Positions 8,586-17,595 of a stretch of 64,000 bases of DNA are shown one piece after another; the first letter of the stretch is position 1, and each line of letters begins with the position of its first letter. Position numbers and translations under genes: made by a program. The notes under the pieces are model-generated. The model worked only from the letters and a program-made list of their open reading frames with translations, had not been told where the DNA came from and did not search any database. The stretch lies in the NCBI RefSeq assembly GCF_002368095.1, contig NZ_AP018227.1:6464123-6528122 (forward strand), in the 5' to 3' direction. Source of the stretch: Calothrix parasitica NIES-267 (GTDB lineage Bacteria; Cyanobacteriota; Cyanobacteriia; Cyanobacteriales; Nostocaceae).

Positions 8586-8628
8586 AAATGATTTACACGA
8601 CTTTAACCCAAACTACCAATAAAAAAAA

Positions 8629-11133
8629 TCAAGCGTTCTCTACATTCACACTAAAAGTAATATCGCTAAAATCCTTATCTCCTCCACCATATAAGTCTTC
8701 AAAACCAAAGCTGTTATCAGAAACTTTTAAATGTTCTATTCTATCTGGATTCGCATTTCCGAAAGCAAAGTAAGCATTTAATCCACTTCCAAACTTATTA
8801 TTATGCGGATTTTCGTTGATAAATTCTTCTACAGTACCGTTAGCAATCAAATATGGTGCTAAAAATATTCCTCCGTCAACTTCTGCTGTTAAATTATCAT
8901 CATTTTTATCAAATTCTAATTCAGCAATTAGTTGATTAAACGCTGCTGCTTCATATCCTTGTTCTCCCGGTCGAATCTGTTGATTGGTAACTATATCAAA
9001 TACGGTACCGTCTAAATCTAAAACTTGATAAAAACCGGCTGAATTACTGTAAGAAGCAGTACTATCAATTTCATCCAAAATCACCGAAACCTTTTCATCA
9101 ACTTTATTATCTCCATCAAAATCAACGTTGCTCAGATTTATTATTCCATTTCCATTTATAAATCTATCTTCAAATACAGCTGCTTTGTGTAAATTACTTT
9201 CTTCTTCCCCTACTTCCTTATTTGATTGATTTTCTTGACTAATAGTATTATCAACATTACTCGGACTTGCAGGAATTGGAGATTGAGAATCAGCTTTGAT
9301 AGGAGAAAATTCAACGTAATCAATACGAGCAAATTCACCTTTATCACTAACACCTTCAATTTTAAAACTATCTTCAGACTTTAACTCAACTTCCTCTATA
9401 GCGATACGACTAGTCTTAGAAGCCGGTTTTACCCAATTACTAGGTAAATATCGGTCAAAAACAAAGCTTGTACTTTCTTCCCCAACAATCAATTTAACTT
9501 TCGACCGACCGTCATTTTCATCAAAATAACCAATTTTTACTTGATAAATCCCTGGTTCACCATCAAATGTCCCCGTAGCAGAACCTTGATTCTCAGAACT
9601 CCCCTTAAGAGAAATATGTCGATGATCGCTAGCGCTAGAGTTTTTTACAATCTCAACTTTATAACCATTGAGAGTTAATTCCTCAGCTTCATAACGTAAA
9701 GGTTCGAGATTACCGTCACTCTGAGGAACTGGATTTACATTTAATTGCAAATCTTCAACTAATTTTGGTCCACTAATAGATTTATCCGCACCATTTTTAT
9801 TCTGAACAATATTTCCACCTCCATCAGCAACCTTAAAATTAACGGTACGCTCTGATTCCCCATGGAATTGTGGAGAACGATTTCTAGCAAACCGAGAATT
9901 AGTAATCGTTAAATTTTCTCCCTGTTTTTTTCCAGCAATCCAGATATTTCCTGCTTGACGGTCAGCATAGTTATCAACAAAGGTTGTGTTGCTAATAGTC
10001 GATTTAGCCTGAGTTTTGTAATTCAGAACAATTGCTCCACCAATTTCCCCAGTCTTTTGAGAATTCGTCACCCGATTACCAGAAAAAGTCGAATCCTCAA
10101 TCTTGACTCCACCTTTAACATCCGTCCATAAACCTCCCCCTTGAGATGTTGAGGTGTTATCAGCAATCGTGGAATCTCGAATTATTAAAGTGACAGGATT
10201 TTCTTCATCTCGATAAGACTGAACAGCTAAACCTCCTCCTCTTCTAGCCTTATTATTAATAATCTTGCTGTTTTCAATCACAATCTTGTCTTGAGAATAT
10301 CCGCTGAGAAAAAACGCTCCACCATAATTTCCACCACCGACATTTCCCTCTGCAACAACATTACGAATCAGAGTTGTTCCACCAAGATTATCGCGTTTCT
10401 CAGTTCCGTTAGCTCCATCGGTGAAGATAGCTCCACTTCTACTCACACCCACATTATTCTTAAAGACCGAATCTTCAACTCTGAGATTGGTTAATAAAGT
10501 ATAGACAGCACCATAGGTTCCCTTATTATTCGTAAAAGTGGAGTCGCGAATATCAAGTAAAGCATCTCCACCAACATTGCGTTTACCATTACTGTTAACA
10601 ACAGTTGCTCCCTCTCCACCTCCAAAGGTGGAAATAGCACCAGCACTGAAACCGTCATTCGCGACCGAACCGTCATTTCCATCAAAAACGCTGTTGATTA
10701 TTTCAGCTTTAGCACCGTAACCAACAAAAACTGCACCACCTCGTTCCCCAACATTGTTAATAAAACGAGAATTTTCTACCACCAAAGTGTTAGAATCTGC
10801 GAGTTCAATTGCTCCACCTCGTAAAGTTTTGTCGGGGTTCTTATCAACAGCTTTACCATTAGCAAAAGTCAGGTTTCGTAACACTACATCCGAGTAGTCA
10901 TAGCTAACCTTGAGAATTCGCGTTTTCTTTTCACCACTAATAGTTAAATTAGGTGCATCAATCCCGTCAATAGTAAGACTTTTATCAACTACAAGCTGTT
11001 TTTTTAACCGAATAGTTTTATTAGCAAGAGATGAATCGAAGCGAATTGTGTCATCAGAATTTGCCTTTAAAATAGCTTCTCTAAGCGTTCCTTCTCCACT
11101 GTCAGCGGTACTAGAAACTTTGATAATTGCCAT
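8629..11133 (-). CDS. Surface beta-helix protein with CBM-like and DUF4114-like domains (834 aa)
   Basis: Large, probably secreted or surface-exposed protein. Residues ~1-460 form a right-handed parallel beta-helix of the polymorphic outer-membrane/pectate-lyase type: repeated 'V-x-N/D-S-x-F-x-x-N-x-x-x-x-GGA-I/V' turns rich in GGAI, GGG and Asn ladders. Residues ~490-625 resemble a CBM6/35-type beta-sandwich (YEAEELTL at its start, FARIDYVEF at its end). A Ser/Asn-rich linker follows. The C-terminal ~170 residues end in GFEDLYGGGDKDFSDITF, the signature of the DUF4114 Ca-binding-like domain. There is no classical signal peptide. Proteins of this build often leave by type I secretion through a C-terminal signal; that is inference. 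The frame also opens with TTG three codons upstream, but the ATG at 11133 follows GGAAAAG and is preferred. Carbohydrate binding or adhesion is likely. Confidence 0.8.
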   Translation of the reverse strand: MAIIKVSSTADSGEGTLREAILKANSDDTIRFDSSLANKTIRLKKQLVVDKSLTIDGIDAPNLTISGEKKTRILKVSYDYSDVVLRNLTFANGKAVDKNPDKTLRGGAIELADSNTLVVENSRFINNVGERGGAVFVGYGAKAEIINSVFDGNDGSVANDGFSAGAISTFGGGEGATVVNSNGKRNVGGDALLDIRDSTFTNNKGTYGAVYTLLTNLRVEDSVFKNNVGVSRSGAIFTDGANGTEKRDNLGGTTLIRNVVAEGNVGGGNYGGAFFLSGYSQDKIVIENSKIINNKARRGGGLAVQSYRDEENPVTLIIRDSTIADNTSTSQGGGLWTDVKGGVKIEDSTFSGNRVTNSQKTGEIGGAIVLNYKTQAKSTISNTTFVDNYADRQAGNIWIAGKKQGENLTITNSRFARNRSPQFHGESERTVNFKVADGGGNIVQNKNGADKSISGPKLVEDLQLNVNPVPQSDGNLEPLRYEAEELTLNGYKVEIVKNSSASDHRHISLKGSSENQGSATGTFDGEPGIYQVKIGYFDENDGRSKVKLIVGEESTSFVFDRYLPSNWVKPASKTSRIAIEEVELKSEDSFKIEGVSDKGEFARIDYVEFSPIKADSQSPIPASPSNVDNTISQENQSNKEVGEEESNLHKAAVFEDRFINGNGIINLSNVDFDGDNKVDEKVSVILDEIDSTASYSNSAGFYQVLDLDGTVFDIVTNQQIRPGEQGYEAAAFNQLIAELEFDKNDDNLTAEVDGGIFLAPYLIANGTVEEFINENPHNNKFGSGLNAYFAFGNANPDRIEHLKVSDNSFGFEDLYGGGDKDFSDITFSVNVENA
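9629..9638. repeat. CTAGCGCTAG palindrome inside the beta-helix gene
   Basis: One of seven copies of the CTAG(C/T)GCTAG core in the window. It lies in the CBM-like part, followed by AGTTTTTT as in other copies. Confidence 0.8.
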
Positions 11134-11142
11134 CTTTTCCAA

Positions 11143-11556
11143 TGTTAAATTACATCAACTGGTAGAATACACTGGTCAATACAATTACAATTAAGCTACT
11201 TAGATGCTAACAATCTTTATTTAGATTTGCAAACTTAATTTGTATAAATAAAAAATAAAATTGCTGAGTACAATTACTAGTTTTTAATAAATAAGTATTT
11301 CAAATATATTAACTGATACTATAGTCGCTTTTATGCTATCGGAATGTTGACAACTTTATTTTCAATTTGTATTTGACAGCATCTGTAAATGAAATAGGAT
11401 ATATAAAATAGAAGCGGGGTCAAATAAACCCCGCTACACACTAATGAAAATCAGACCAAACATATAAGAACATCCGAATGTTTTAGTTATCAAGTTAAAT
11501 GCTTAAATTTCAATTTTCCTTGATTTGATAAACAGTTTGACCTGTTTTTTCACAGC
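11143..11556. other. Intergenic region with a terminator-like hairpin
   Basis: AT-rich spacer between two minus-strand genes, combining the promoter region of the beta-helix gene and the 3' flank of the small secreted gene. Only the hairpin at 11413-11435 stands out. Confidence 0.6.
11413..11435 (-). terminator. Hairpin downstream of the small secreted protein gene
   Basis: Perfect 8-bp stem AGCGGGGT/ACCCCGCT with a 7-nt loop. Read on the minus strand it is followed by TCTATTTTAT, a weak T-rich tail. It lies ~120 bp after the minus-strand stop codon at 11557. Confidence 0.5.
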
Positions 11557-11994
11557 TTAGTCTAAATTCTTTCTATTCGGAACGGGAAGAGCATTAGGAA
11601 CAGGTCCGTTACTACCAGATGTTAAGACTATGATTCTACCTTTACGGTCAAAACCATTTCTTCCGGGTGTTAATCTTACTGTTGCCAATTTGTATCCACT
11701 ACCAATGATTTTATCAAATTTAACTACTGGATGATATACTCTACGTCGAAAACAACGGCGAAAACTGCGTCTTCCTTTCGCAGGTAAGAAAGATTTATTT
11801 CTGCCAATATTGTAATCAATTCCACGATTTGTTCTATTTAAGAGAGTGTATGAGAAGCAGCGTCTATGTCTCTTTGAGGATAGTTCTTCTGCAACCGCAC
11901 TATCTACAAATACCATTCCTCCTAACATCGAAGCCAAAGCTGCACCACCGAATAAAATACCGAGTAAATTGGTTCTTTTTGTCTTCAAATTCAT
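11557..11994 (-). CDS. Small secreted basic protein (145 aa), unknown
   Basis: I do not recognise a family. The N-terminus has a clear Sec signal peptide: basic MNLKTKRT, a hydrophobic core (LLGILFGGAALASMLGGMVFVDS) and a likely cleavage after AVA before EELSS. The mature ~110 residues are very basic (RHRRCF, RRSFRRCFRRR), with two Cys that could form a disulfide, and end in a Pro/Asn-rich tail. The frame opens with GTG codons three residues earlier, but AAAGGTGA just upstream favours the ATG at 11994. The next gene upstream is the AraC-type regulator on the same strand, 330 bp away. A periplasmic or extracellular location is inferred. Confidence 0.7.
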   Translation of the reverse strand: MNLKTKRTNLLGILFGGAALASMLGGMVFVDSAVAEELSSKRHRRCFSYTLLNRTNRGIDYNIGRNKSFLPAKGRRSFRRCFRRRVYHPVVKFDKIIGSGYKLATVRLTPGRNGFDRKGRIIVLTSGSNGPVPNALPVPNRKNLD

Positions 11995-12325
11995 CACGTT
12001 CACCTTTAAATTTCAATTTATGGTGAATGAAAGTAATATTTAGTTGATGTACTAACTATTCCCTTCTTTCTTAATACCAATCTATCTCTTGAATATCAGT
12101 TTGTTACTTAATTATTTATAGGGGTTAAGAGAAAATGTAGTTAATTATTTGTAGATATTTATATTCTTATTTGTCATCTCATTTATTTTCCTCAATAATC
12201 AAAATATAGTAAATATATTTTGTTTAATGCTTTATATTTTCACTTACAAATAACGCTGCAACAAAGGTATATTAGAGCCTTTATTTCCCATAAATTAAGT
12301 ACCCAATCGTACATAGTATATTCTT
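11995..12325. other. AT-rich intergenic region between the AraC gene and the secreted-protein gene
   Basis: Contains the presumed promoter region of the small secreted gene. No RNA gene, repeat or strong terminator is seen. Confidence 0.5.
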
Positions 12326-12862
12326 TCAGCTTTGTGCTTGCTTGTAAGCTACTAAACAGCGTTGTGTTTCTCTCCAAGCACCGGGAGTATTTTTATAGTA
12401 ATTACGAAACTGATAGTAGAAATGATTCATATTTTGATAGCCTACATCAAAAGCAATCCGTTCAATAGAGTGATTGGTTTCTAAAAGCAAACGTCTTGCT
12501 TCCGCTATTCGACGTTCGATAATCCAATTATTGACCGTTTTCCCAGACAGTCTTCGCACTAAGTTAGTTAAGTAAGCTGAAGAATAACCTACTGATTGAG
12601 CGACTTCTTTTAATCCAATATTTTGATAATAATTAAACTCAATGAACTCAAAAACTTTACGCAGTCGGGGAATAGATGGAAATATATATTTAGAAGTATT
12701 TGATTCTTTACTTTCAGTGGTATTAGAGAATTCTCTATCTGCAAACCTAAAGCTAATAAGACCATTTTTTTTGCTAATAACCTCAAATCCTGCTTTTTCC
12801 AAGCATCTAATTAAAAGGTTTTTGGTTTGAGGGTTCTCATCTTTGACTAAAACATTAATCAT
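12326..12862 (-). CDS. AraC-type regulator with truncated receiver remnant (178 aa)
   Basis: DNA-binding transcription regulator. The C-terminal half (~70-170) is an AraC/XylS double helix-turn-helix (LKEVAQSVGYSSAYLTNLVRRLSGKT; second motif SIERIAFDVGYQNMNHFYYQF followed by the typical NTPGAWR). The N-terminal ~35 residues (MINVLVKDENPQTKNLLIRCLEKAGFEVIS) match the first strand and helix of a response-regulator receiver. The rest of the receiver, including the phospho-accepting Asp and the conserved Lys, is absent; the sequence jumps through a Ser/Asn-rich linker to FPSIPRLRKVFEFIE. Cyanobacteria have full-length receiver-AraC proteins of this kind, so this looks like an internal deletion. 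It may act without phosphorylation. The target could be the neighbouring secreted-protein gene, but nothing proves it. Confidence 0.85.
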   Translation of the reverse strand: MINVLVKDENPQTKNLLIRCLEKAGFEVISKKNGLISFRFADREFSNTTESKESNTSKYIFPSIPRLRKVFEFIEFNYYQNIGLKEVAQSVGYSSAYLTNLVRRLSGKTVNNWIIERRIAEARRLLLETNHSIERIAFDVGYQNMNHFYYQFRNYYKNTPGAWRETQRCLVAYKQAQS

Positions 12863-13124
12863 TATCTCTCCTAATCTATGGAATAAATTCGAGTTTGTTC
12901 TAATGTTTACTACTTAAGAACAAGCTTGTTTATCCAAAATGTTGAAGAGTTTTTATAAAACTTAATGAAAAAATATGGCTGATTGCGCTATAGCGTGCAA
13001 CCAGTCTTTAGATTAATAAATATTTTCACGACCAAAATTTATCGTATTTATAGCTTTCGATTTAGAAGCAGTAATTTTAACTATAATTTGGGTCACTCTT
13101 AGAGCAACCCAATCAATTATCTCC

Positions 13125-13337
13125 TTACAAAAATGTCTGTCTTTCTAAAAAGTATTTAGCCTCCATTTGATGATGTTTTTCTAATAATTGCTCTTCCTCT
13201 TTTCTATTTAATACATCTACATTCAATTCATCACTCGGTTCTGATTCTCTGTTTCCATCACCGAAATCTCTCGGATATCTATAGAATTCAAACGAACGAA
13301 CGTAGAGGAACAACATTAAAAAGGCTATTTGATTCAT
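13125..13337 (-). CDS. Possible small hypothetical protein (70 aa)
   Basis: A short open frame with an N-terminal hydrophobic stretch (IAFLMLFLYV) and a charged, coiled-coil-like C-terminus (RKEEEQLLEKHHQMEAKYFLERQ). AAGGA lies 4-5 bases upstream of the ATG. It has no recognised family and sits alone between the AraC gene and a long gene-poor stretch. It may be a real small membrane-anchored protein or chance coding. Confidence 0.35.
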   Translation of the reverse strand: MNQIAFLMLFLYVRSFEFYRYPRDFGDGNRESEPSDELNVDVLNRKEEEQLLEKHHQMEAKYFLERQTFL

Positions 13338-14404
13338 TATTCCTTGCCTTCAAAAATTTTATTTTTCAGCAAAAACTAAGCGTTGAATTTTACAAACAAT
13401 TACAACACTTACAGTTTTGCTATTTCTATTTACTTTCAACCCAATTAATTAAGGCAGACTTTTTTCTTCTTACCTTTATTTATAAGGTTCTTAGACTGTT
13501 AAAAATTTTTATCATCATAGGTCACTCTCCTGCTTCAATCAAATATGTAGCGCTCAAGAAGTTAGGAGTTAACCAACGATAAACGAGAAAGTCGCCAGTT
13601 TAATTCCACCTAAATTCTTTAATGCTTATATATAAATAGCAAAATAAACCTAAGAGTGCAACACTTTTAGGTTAGATTTTTCTTATTCAATTATTAAAAA
13701 TACTTTGCGTTGACTACTTAAACTTAAAGTTGATATAGACCACGACTTTCTCGTTCCACATACATAATAAGAAAAAATTAATTAGATGTCAATATGAAAT
13801 TTCAAGAACGTAATTTATCGCGATTGAACTTAGTACTCAACCGAATAAAACCAACACCAAAATTCACGAAGTAAGAGGGAAGAAAGAAGAAGGAAGAAGA
13901 ACTCACGTTTTAAAACGTGAGATTGAAACAAGGACGTAAATATTCCCTTGGGCTACGCTCCTTAAAATATTGTTTTTTTCAATAATACCGTTTTAGACTC
14001 ATAACGCGCATTTTTTAAAAATATATTACCTTCTTCCTTCTTCCTCCTAACTCCTTCCTTCTTTTATAAGTAATCCGAGATTGGTTAATATCTGTAGTGC
14101 TACCGAAAACCGAGCTAGCTCTGTTGGACTGAAACTTCTTACCAAAACGAAAGAATATATCGGAGCAACTGGTATATAGCAAACTAAAAACATGCTACTC
14201 CCAATTAACAGACACTAACCGTACCACTTAGACAGCAATAAGCAATGATAAACGAACCTACAACCAATAGGATTCCCACTATCAAGGTAAAATTAAGTAG
14301 ATGAGGATTAATAAAAATGGTGTTGAGTTTAAATTCTCCACCATGGCAACTTTTTATCGCGATTAACAATATAAACTTTAACCCATCGAGTTAATTACAC
14401 CATT
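13338..14404. other. Gene-poor stretch (1.07 kb)
   Basis: No convincing gene. It holds purine-rich and pyrimidine-rich tracts (GGAAGAA-type 13873-13900; CTTCCTTC-type 14033-14061) and a 20-bp perfect palindrome followed by ATTGAAAC (13902-13929). A short hydrophobic minus-strand frame near 14210-14300 has no clear start and is not called. Confidence 0.5.
13902..13929 (+). repeat. Solitary CRISPR-repeat-like sequence
   Basis: A perfect palindrome CTCACGTTTTAAAACGTGAG is followed directly by ATTGAAAC, the 8-base 3' end common to many cyanobacterial CRISPR repeats. Only one copy is present and no cas gene is nearby, so it is not an array. It could be an orphan repeat or coincidence. Confidence 0.3.
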
Positions 14405-14941
14405 TCAAATCCGCTTTTCTAAATACTGTCCAATCATCACCTGTTCCCCAGCACGAGAAATTACAGATTGACGGGTACGATATTTTTCTCCAATAAATTT
14501 AAGCTCTTCCTCAAATACCGAACCATTATATTCAGTTCGCAAACACAAAGTTTTCTCCGAGGGGAAGTGATATTTAGCGGTGATTGGTTTCGACGTAGCA
14601 AAACCTCGGTCTCGATACAATATATTCCCCAAAGCACCGAATAAAGTTGAACCCCGAGACTCTTTTGCTTTAGTTACAGCATTGGTACTATCCCAAGAAA
14701 CTTCAGCACCGCAAGCCATAGTGGTAGAGTCATCTAATTCATGCATCCGCGCAAGTTTTTGCAGTTCATTACATCCCGCTTCCAAAAACCGAATTGTAAT
14801 GATGCTCGCGACTTCCTTAGTCTTTCCATCCGGTAACGTGTAGTAACGTCGCTCCGAACTCCACGTACCAACTGATTCTTGAAAAAATTCTGCAATCAAA
14901 GTGGTTTCAGCTATTTGTAAAATTTTCGTTGGAGATGTCAC
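14405..14941 (-). CDS. CpcS/CpeS-family phycobiliprotein chromophore lyase (178 aa)
   Basis: Attaches a bilin chromophore (phycocyanobilin or phycoerythrobilin) to a cysteine of phycobiliprotein subunits, typically Cys-84-type sites. Family features span the whole length: the N-terminal FFQESVGTWSSERRYYTL, the central STLFGALGNILYRDRGFATSKPITAKYHF, and the C-terminal YNGSVFEEELKFIGEKYRTRQSVISRAGEQ followed by a YLEKR tail. The fold is a lipocalin-like beta-barrel that holds the free bilin. The length is normal. The C-terminal block resembles the CpcS-III/CpeS universal lyases of Nostoc, but the subgroup and bilin cannot be fixed by eye. It stands alone, not beside phycobilisome structural genes, as is common for these lyases. 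Confidence 0.9.
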   Translation of the reverse strand: MTSPTKILQIAETTLIAEFFQESVGTWSSERRYYTLPDGKTKEVASIITIRFLEAGCNELQKLARMHELDDSTTMACGAEVSWDSTNAVTKAKESRGSTLFGALGNILYRDRGFATSKPITAKYHFPSEKTLCLRTEYNGSVFEEELKFIGEKYRTRQSVISRAGEQVMIGQYLEKRI

Positions 14942-15494
14942 TGGTTGTTTCCCTCATCAAGTTGAAACTCAATACACTATGTCTCTTGCAAATACCAGAT
15001 TGCTTAACATCACTTAATGTTAATACATATTTTGTAAAATACTGATATTTTCGATACAATATAGCGCATCAAAATATTAGTTAGCACTAATTTTAAGAAT
15101 AGTGTTGACAGAAACTAAGTTATGCAATCTGTATCAATAAAATGCAAAAATCAAAATCAAAATTTTTTATATCTTTAGACAGATTATGGGTTCGCTGAAA
15201 GATTAACTTTCTTGCACTCGGTTTATAATGACACCTAGTGTATAAAATGATTTGGGAATACAAAAAGAAGGGTGCCCGTCAAGGGTTGTTCAATACTTAT
15301 TTGCCGATAATTTATCTTTGATTCGTTCTTGTTTGAATTGATATCGGTGGAATTAACTGCTTGCTGATGAATGATAGCAAGATTAGTTTTGTATCCAAGC
15401 AAAAAGATAAACTTTCCCTTCTCCCAAGACCTGGTTTTTATCAGCTTTTAGGAACAAGGAATGCAGGTTGAGCCATATTAAAAATTAGAGAGTA
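14942..15494. other. Intergenic region between the lyase gene and the RND operon
   Basis: Divergent promoter region of ~550 bp serving the lyase gene and the first RND adaptor. It is AT-rich; I see no RNA gene, repeat family or strong hairpin. GAGAG lies just before the adaptor ATG. Confidence 0.5.
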
Positions 15495-16895
15495 ATGCAC
15501 AATCAACGACAGCATTTCAAAGTAGGGAAAAAAACGACAGAAAAAAGTATTAATAATATAGATGCTGATTTTTTTCAAAAAAATGTAATTAGAAACCAGC
15601 TATTTATCAAAATTAAAAATAGTTTATTTACTTCTACCTCAATTTTATTCGCATCTTATTTAGCTATCGGTTTATTAAATACAAGTTGTAATTCAACACC
15701 TAAAGAAGCTGCTCAAGCAACATCAAAACGTAGGAATAGTCTAACTGCTGTAGACGCAGCGATTGCGAAAATAGGTAGGTTAGAAAAAGAACTAATATAC
15801 ACCGGAACTACCGTACCATTTCGGACAATTTCAGTGCGATCGCAAATTGAGGGACAGCTATTGACCTTGAACCTAGACCTAGGGGACAAAGTCTCCAAAG
15901 GTTATGTGATTGGATTAATAGATGATACTTTACTCAAAACAGCATTAAACCAAGCAGAAGCAGAACTTGCAGCCCTTAATTCAGAAGTAGCAAGAGCCAA
16001 AAGTCGAGTAGATAACGCTTTAACACAAGTAGAAAGAGCTAAATTAGAATTGCAACAAGCCGCTTCAGATGCTCAAAGACAACGAAAATTATTTAAAGAA
16101 GGAGCAATTGCTCAACAAGTAGCAGAACAAATCAGTACAGCAGCCCAAACAGCAGCAAAAGCATTAAAAGCGGCCGAAAAACAGGTCAAAACAGAACAGC
16201 AGACCGTCACCGCAACTCAAAGAAGAGTAGTAGCACAACAAGCAGTAGTAGCTCAAGCAAAAGAGCGAAGAAGCTATGCAAAATTAACATCACCAATTGC
16301 AGGTGTAGTTTTAGAAAGGATAATCGAACCGGGTAATTTAGTTCAACCGGGGAATGAGATTATCAAAATCGGTGATTTTAGTAGAGTAAAAATAGAAGTT
16401 CAGATTTCAGAATTAGAATTAGGAAAACTAGAAATCGGACAAATAGTAGAAGTTGTACTAGATGCTTTTCCCAATCAAAAATATATTGGTACATTAAAAC
16501 GGATTTCACCAGCAGCAAATACAACAGCCCGTTTAATACCAGTCGAAGTAGTAATTCCCAATATTGATAGCAAAATTGGTAGTGGTTTACTAGCGAGAGT
16601 CAACTTTCAAGATACAGTCAAGCAGAAAGTAGTAGTACCAATTAGAGCAATTCAAACAGAAGCAGAGCAGAAATTAAATTCTGATTATCAAGGAAAGATA
16701 TTTATTGTTGTAGAAGAAGAAAGCAAAAAGAAAGTAGAAGCAAGAACCGTTATATTAGGTCAAAAAGCAGATGGGAAAGTAGAAATTTTATCGGGATTAG
16801 AATCAGGGGAATCTTATGTAGTTAGGAGTAGTAAACCTTTAAAAAATGGAGAGAATGTACGTCTATCGATTATTTCAGAAACCAAGGAGAAGTGA
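15495..16895 (+). CDS. RND efflux periplasmic adaptor 1 (HlyD/AcrA family, 466 aa)
   Basis: Membrane-fusion subunit linking an inner-membrane RND pump to an outer-membrane channel. Its order is an N-terminal hydrophobic segment (~45-62) with a possible but non-ideal lipobox ending LLNTSC, a first barrel-sandwich half (TVPFRTISVRSQIEGQLLTLNLDLGDKVSKG), a long Ala/Gln-rich coiled-coil hairpin (~155-250), the second lipoyl half (SPIAGVVLERIIEPGNLVQPG), then beta-barrel and membrane-proximal domains. It has a basic, longer N-terminal extension than its paralogue. The second adaptor and the RND pump follow on the same strand, but 660-700 bp separate the two adaptors. The substrate is unknown. Confidence 0.9.
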   Translation: MHNQRQHFKVGKKTTEKSINNIDADFFQKNVIRNQLFIKIKNSLFTSTSILFASYLAIGLLNTSCNSTPKEAAQATSKRRNSLTAVDAAIAKIGRLEKELIYTGTTVPFRTISVRSQIEGQLLTLNLDLGDKVSKGYVIGLIDDTLLKTALNQAEAELAALNSEVARAKSRVDNALTQVERAKLELQQAASDAQRQRKLFKEGAIAQQVAEQISTAAQTAAKALKAAEKQVKTEQQTVTATQRRVVAQQAVVAQAKERRSYAKLTSPIAGVVLERIIEPGNLVQPGNEIIKIGDFSRVKIEVQISELELGKLEIGQIVEVVLDAFPNQKYIGTLKRISPAANTTARLIPVEVVIPNIDSKIGSGLLARVNFQDTVKQKVVVPIRAIQTEAEQKLNSDYQGKIFIVVEEESKKKVEARTVILGQKADGKVEILSGLESGESYVVRSSKPLKNGENVRLSIISETKEK

Positions 16896-17595
16896 ATATA
16901 ATTCGTAATTCGTAATTCGTAATTCGTAATATTGCCTTCGGCGACGCAAGCTACGTAATTAATGCCCTATAAATAAATTTAGAGGCTTCAGACCAATAAA
17001 CATTTATCCGGCGAGGAAAACTTTTGTCAGGAAATTAATCGTGAAGCATAATAATTGAGTTGACTGATTTTTGATAATTTTTCTTTTTTTAAATTAAAAA
17101 TTTCATCTAGAAGACAAAGCATTATATCTTTATTTATCAACAAAATTTTGCCCTGATATTTTAAAATAATTAGGATAAAGACATTTTGAATACAATGCCA
17201 ACATGTACCACCTAAATAAAAAAGTGAGAAGTGAAAAAAGTCACGGTTTAGTCCGTAGAATTTACAACTTGCGATATAGTAAAGAATGCTCCACAAGACT
17301 TATAATACTTGGGTAATTACATAAGTTTCAGATATAACATTAATCTTACAAATTTCTGGTTGATGCCAGTAAAATAAAATTTATTTATTTGGTGCAAGGA
17401 TTACTTTCAAATTAGTTGATATATTTATTTGTATTTTAATGGCTGTTTATTCTGACTTTTATATCTACTGATTATATAGTTGATTTAAAATCAATACCGA
17501 CATAAATCAACTTTTTATTTATCTATTTATTAATAATAAATTTAAACAGAACATTGCATTGCTCAAAAAAAAAGAGACAAATTATCAATAAAAAG
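16896..17595. other. Intergenic region between the two adaptor genes
   Basis: Begins with a tandem heptamer (AATTCGT units, about 16900-16930), then AT-rich DNA. A minus-strand open frame of 89 codons (17027-17296) lacks coding character. The region may contain a separate promoter for the second adaptor and the pump. Confidence 0.5.

Noticed and set aside
12220-12468. 82-codon plus-strand frame over the end of the AraC gene
   Set aside because: The AraC HTH motifs on the other strand are unambiguous.
13902-13929. CRISPR array
   Set aside because: Only a single repeat-like unit; no second copy or spacer. Kept only as a low-confidence repeat.
17027-17296. 89-codon minus-strand open frame between the two adaptor genes
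   Set aside because: AT-rich composition with many Ile/Leu/Cys/Phe codons and no domain; start and context do not support a gene.
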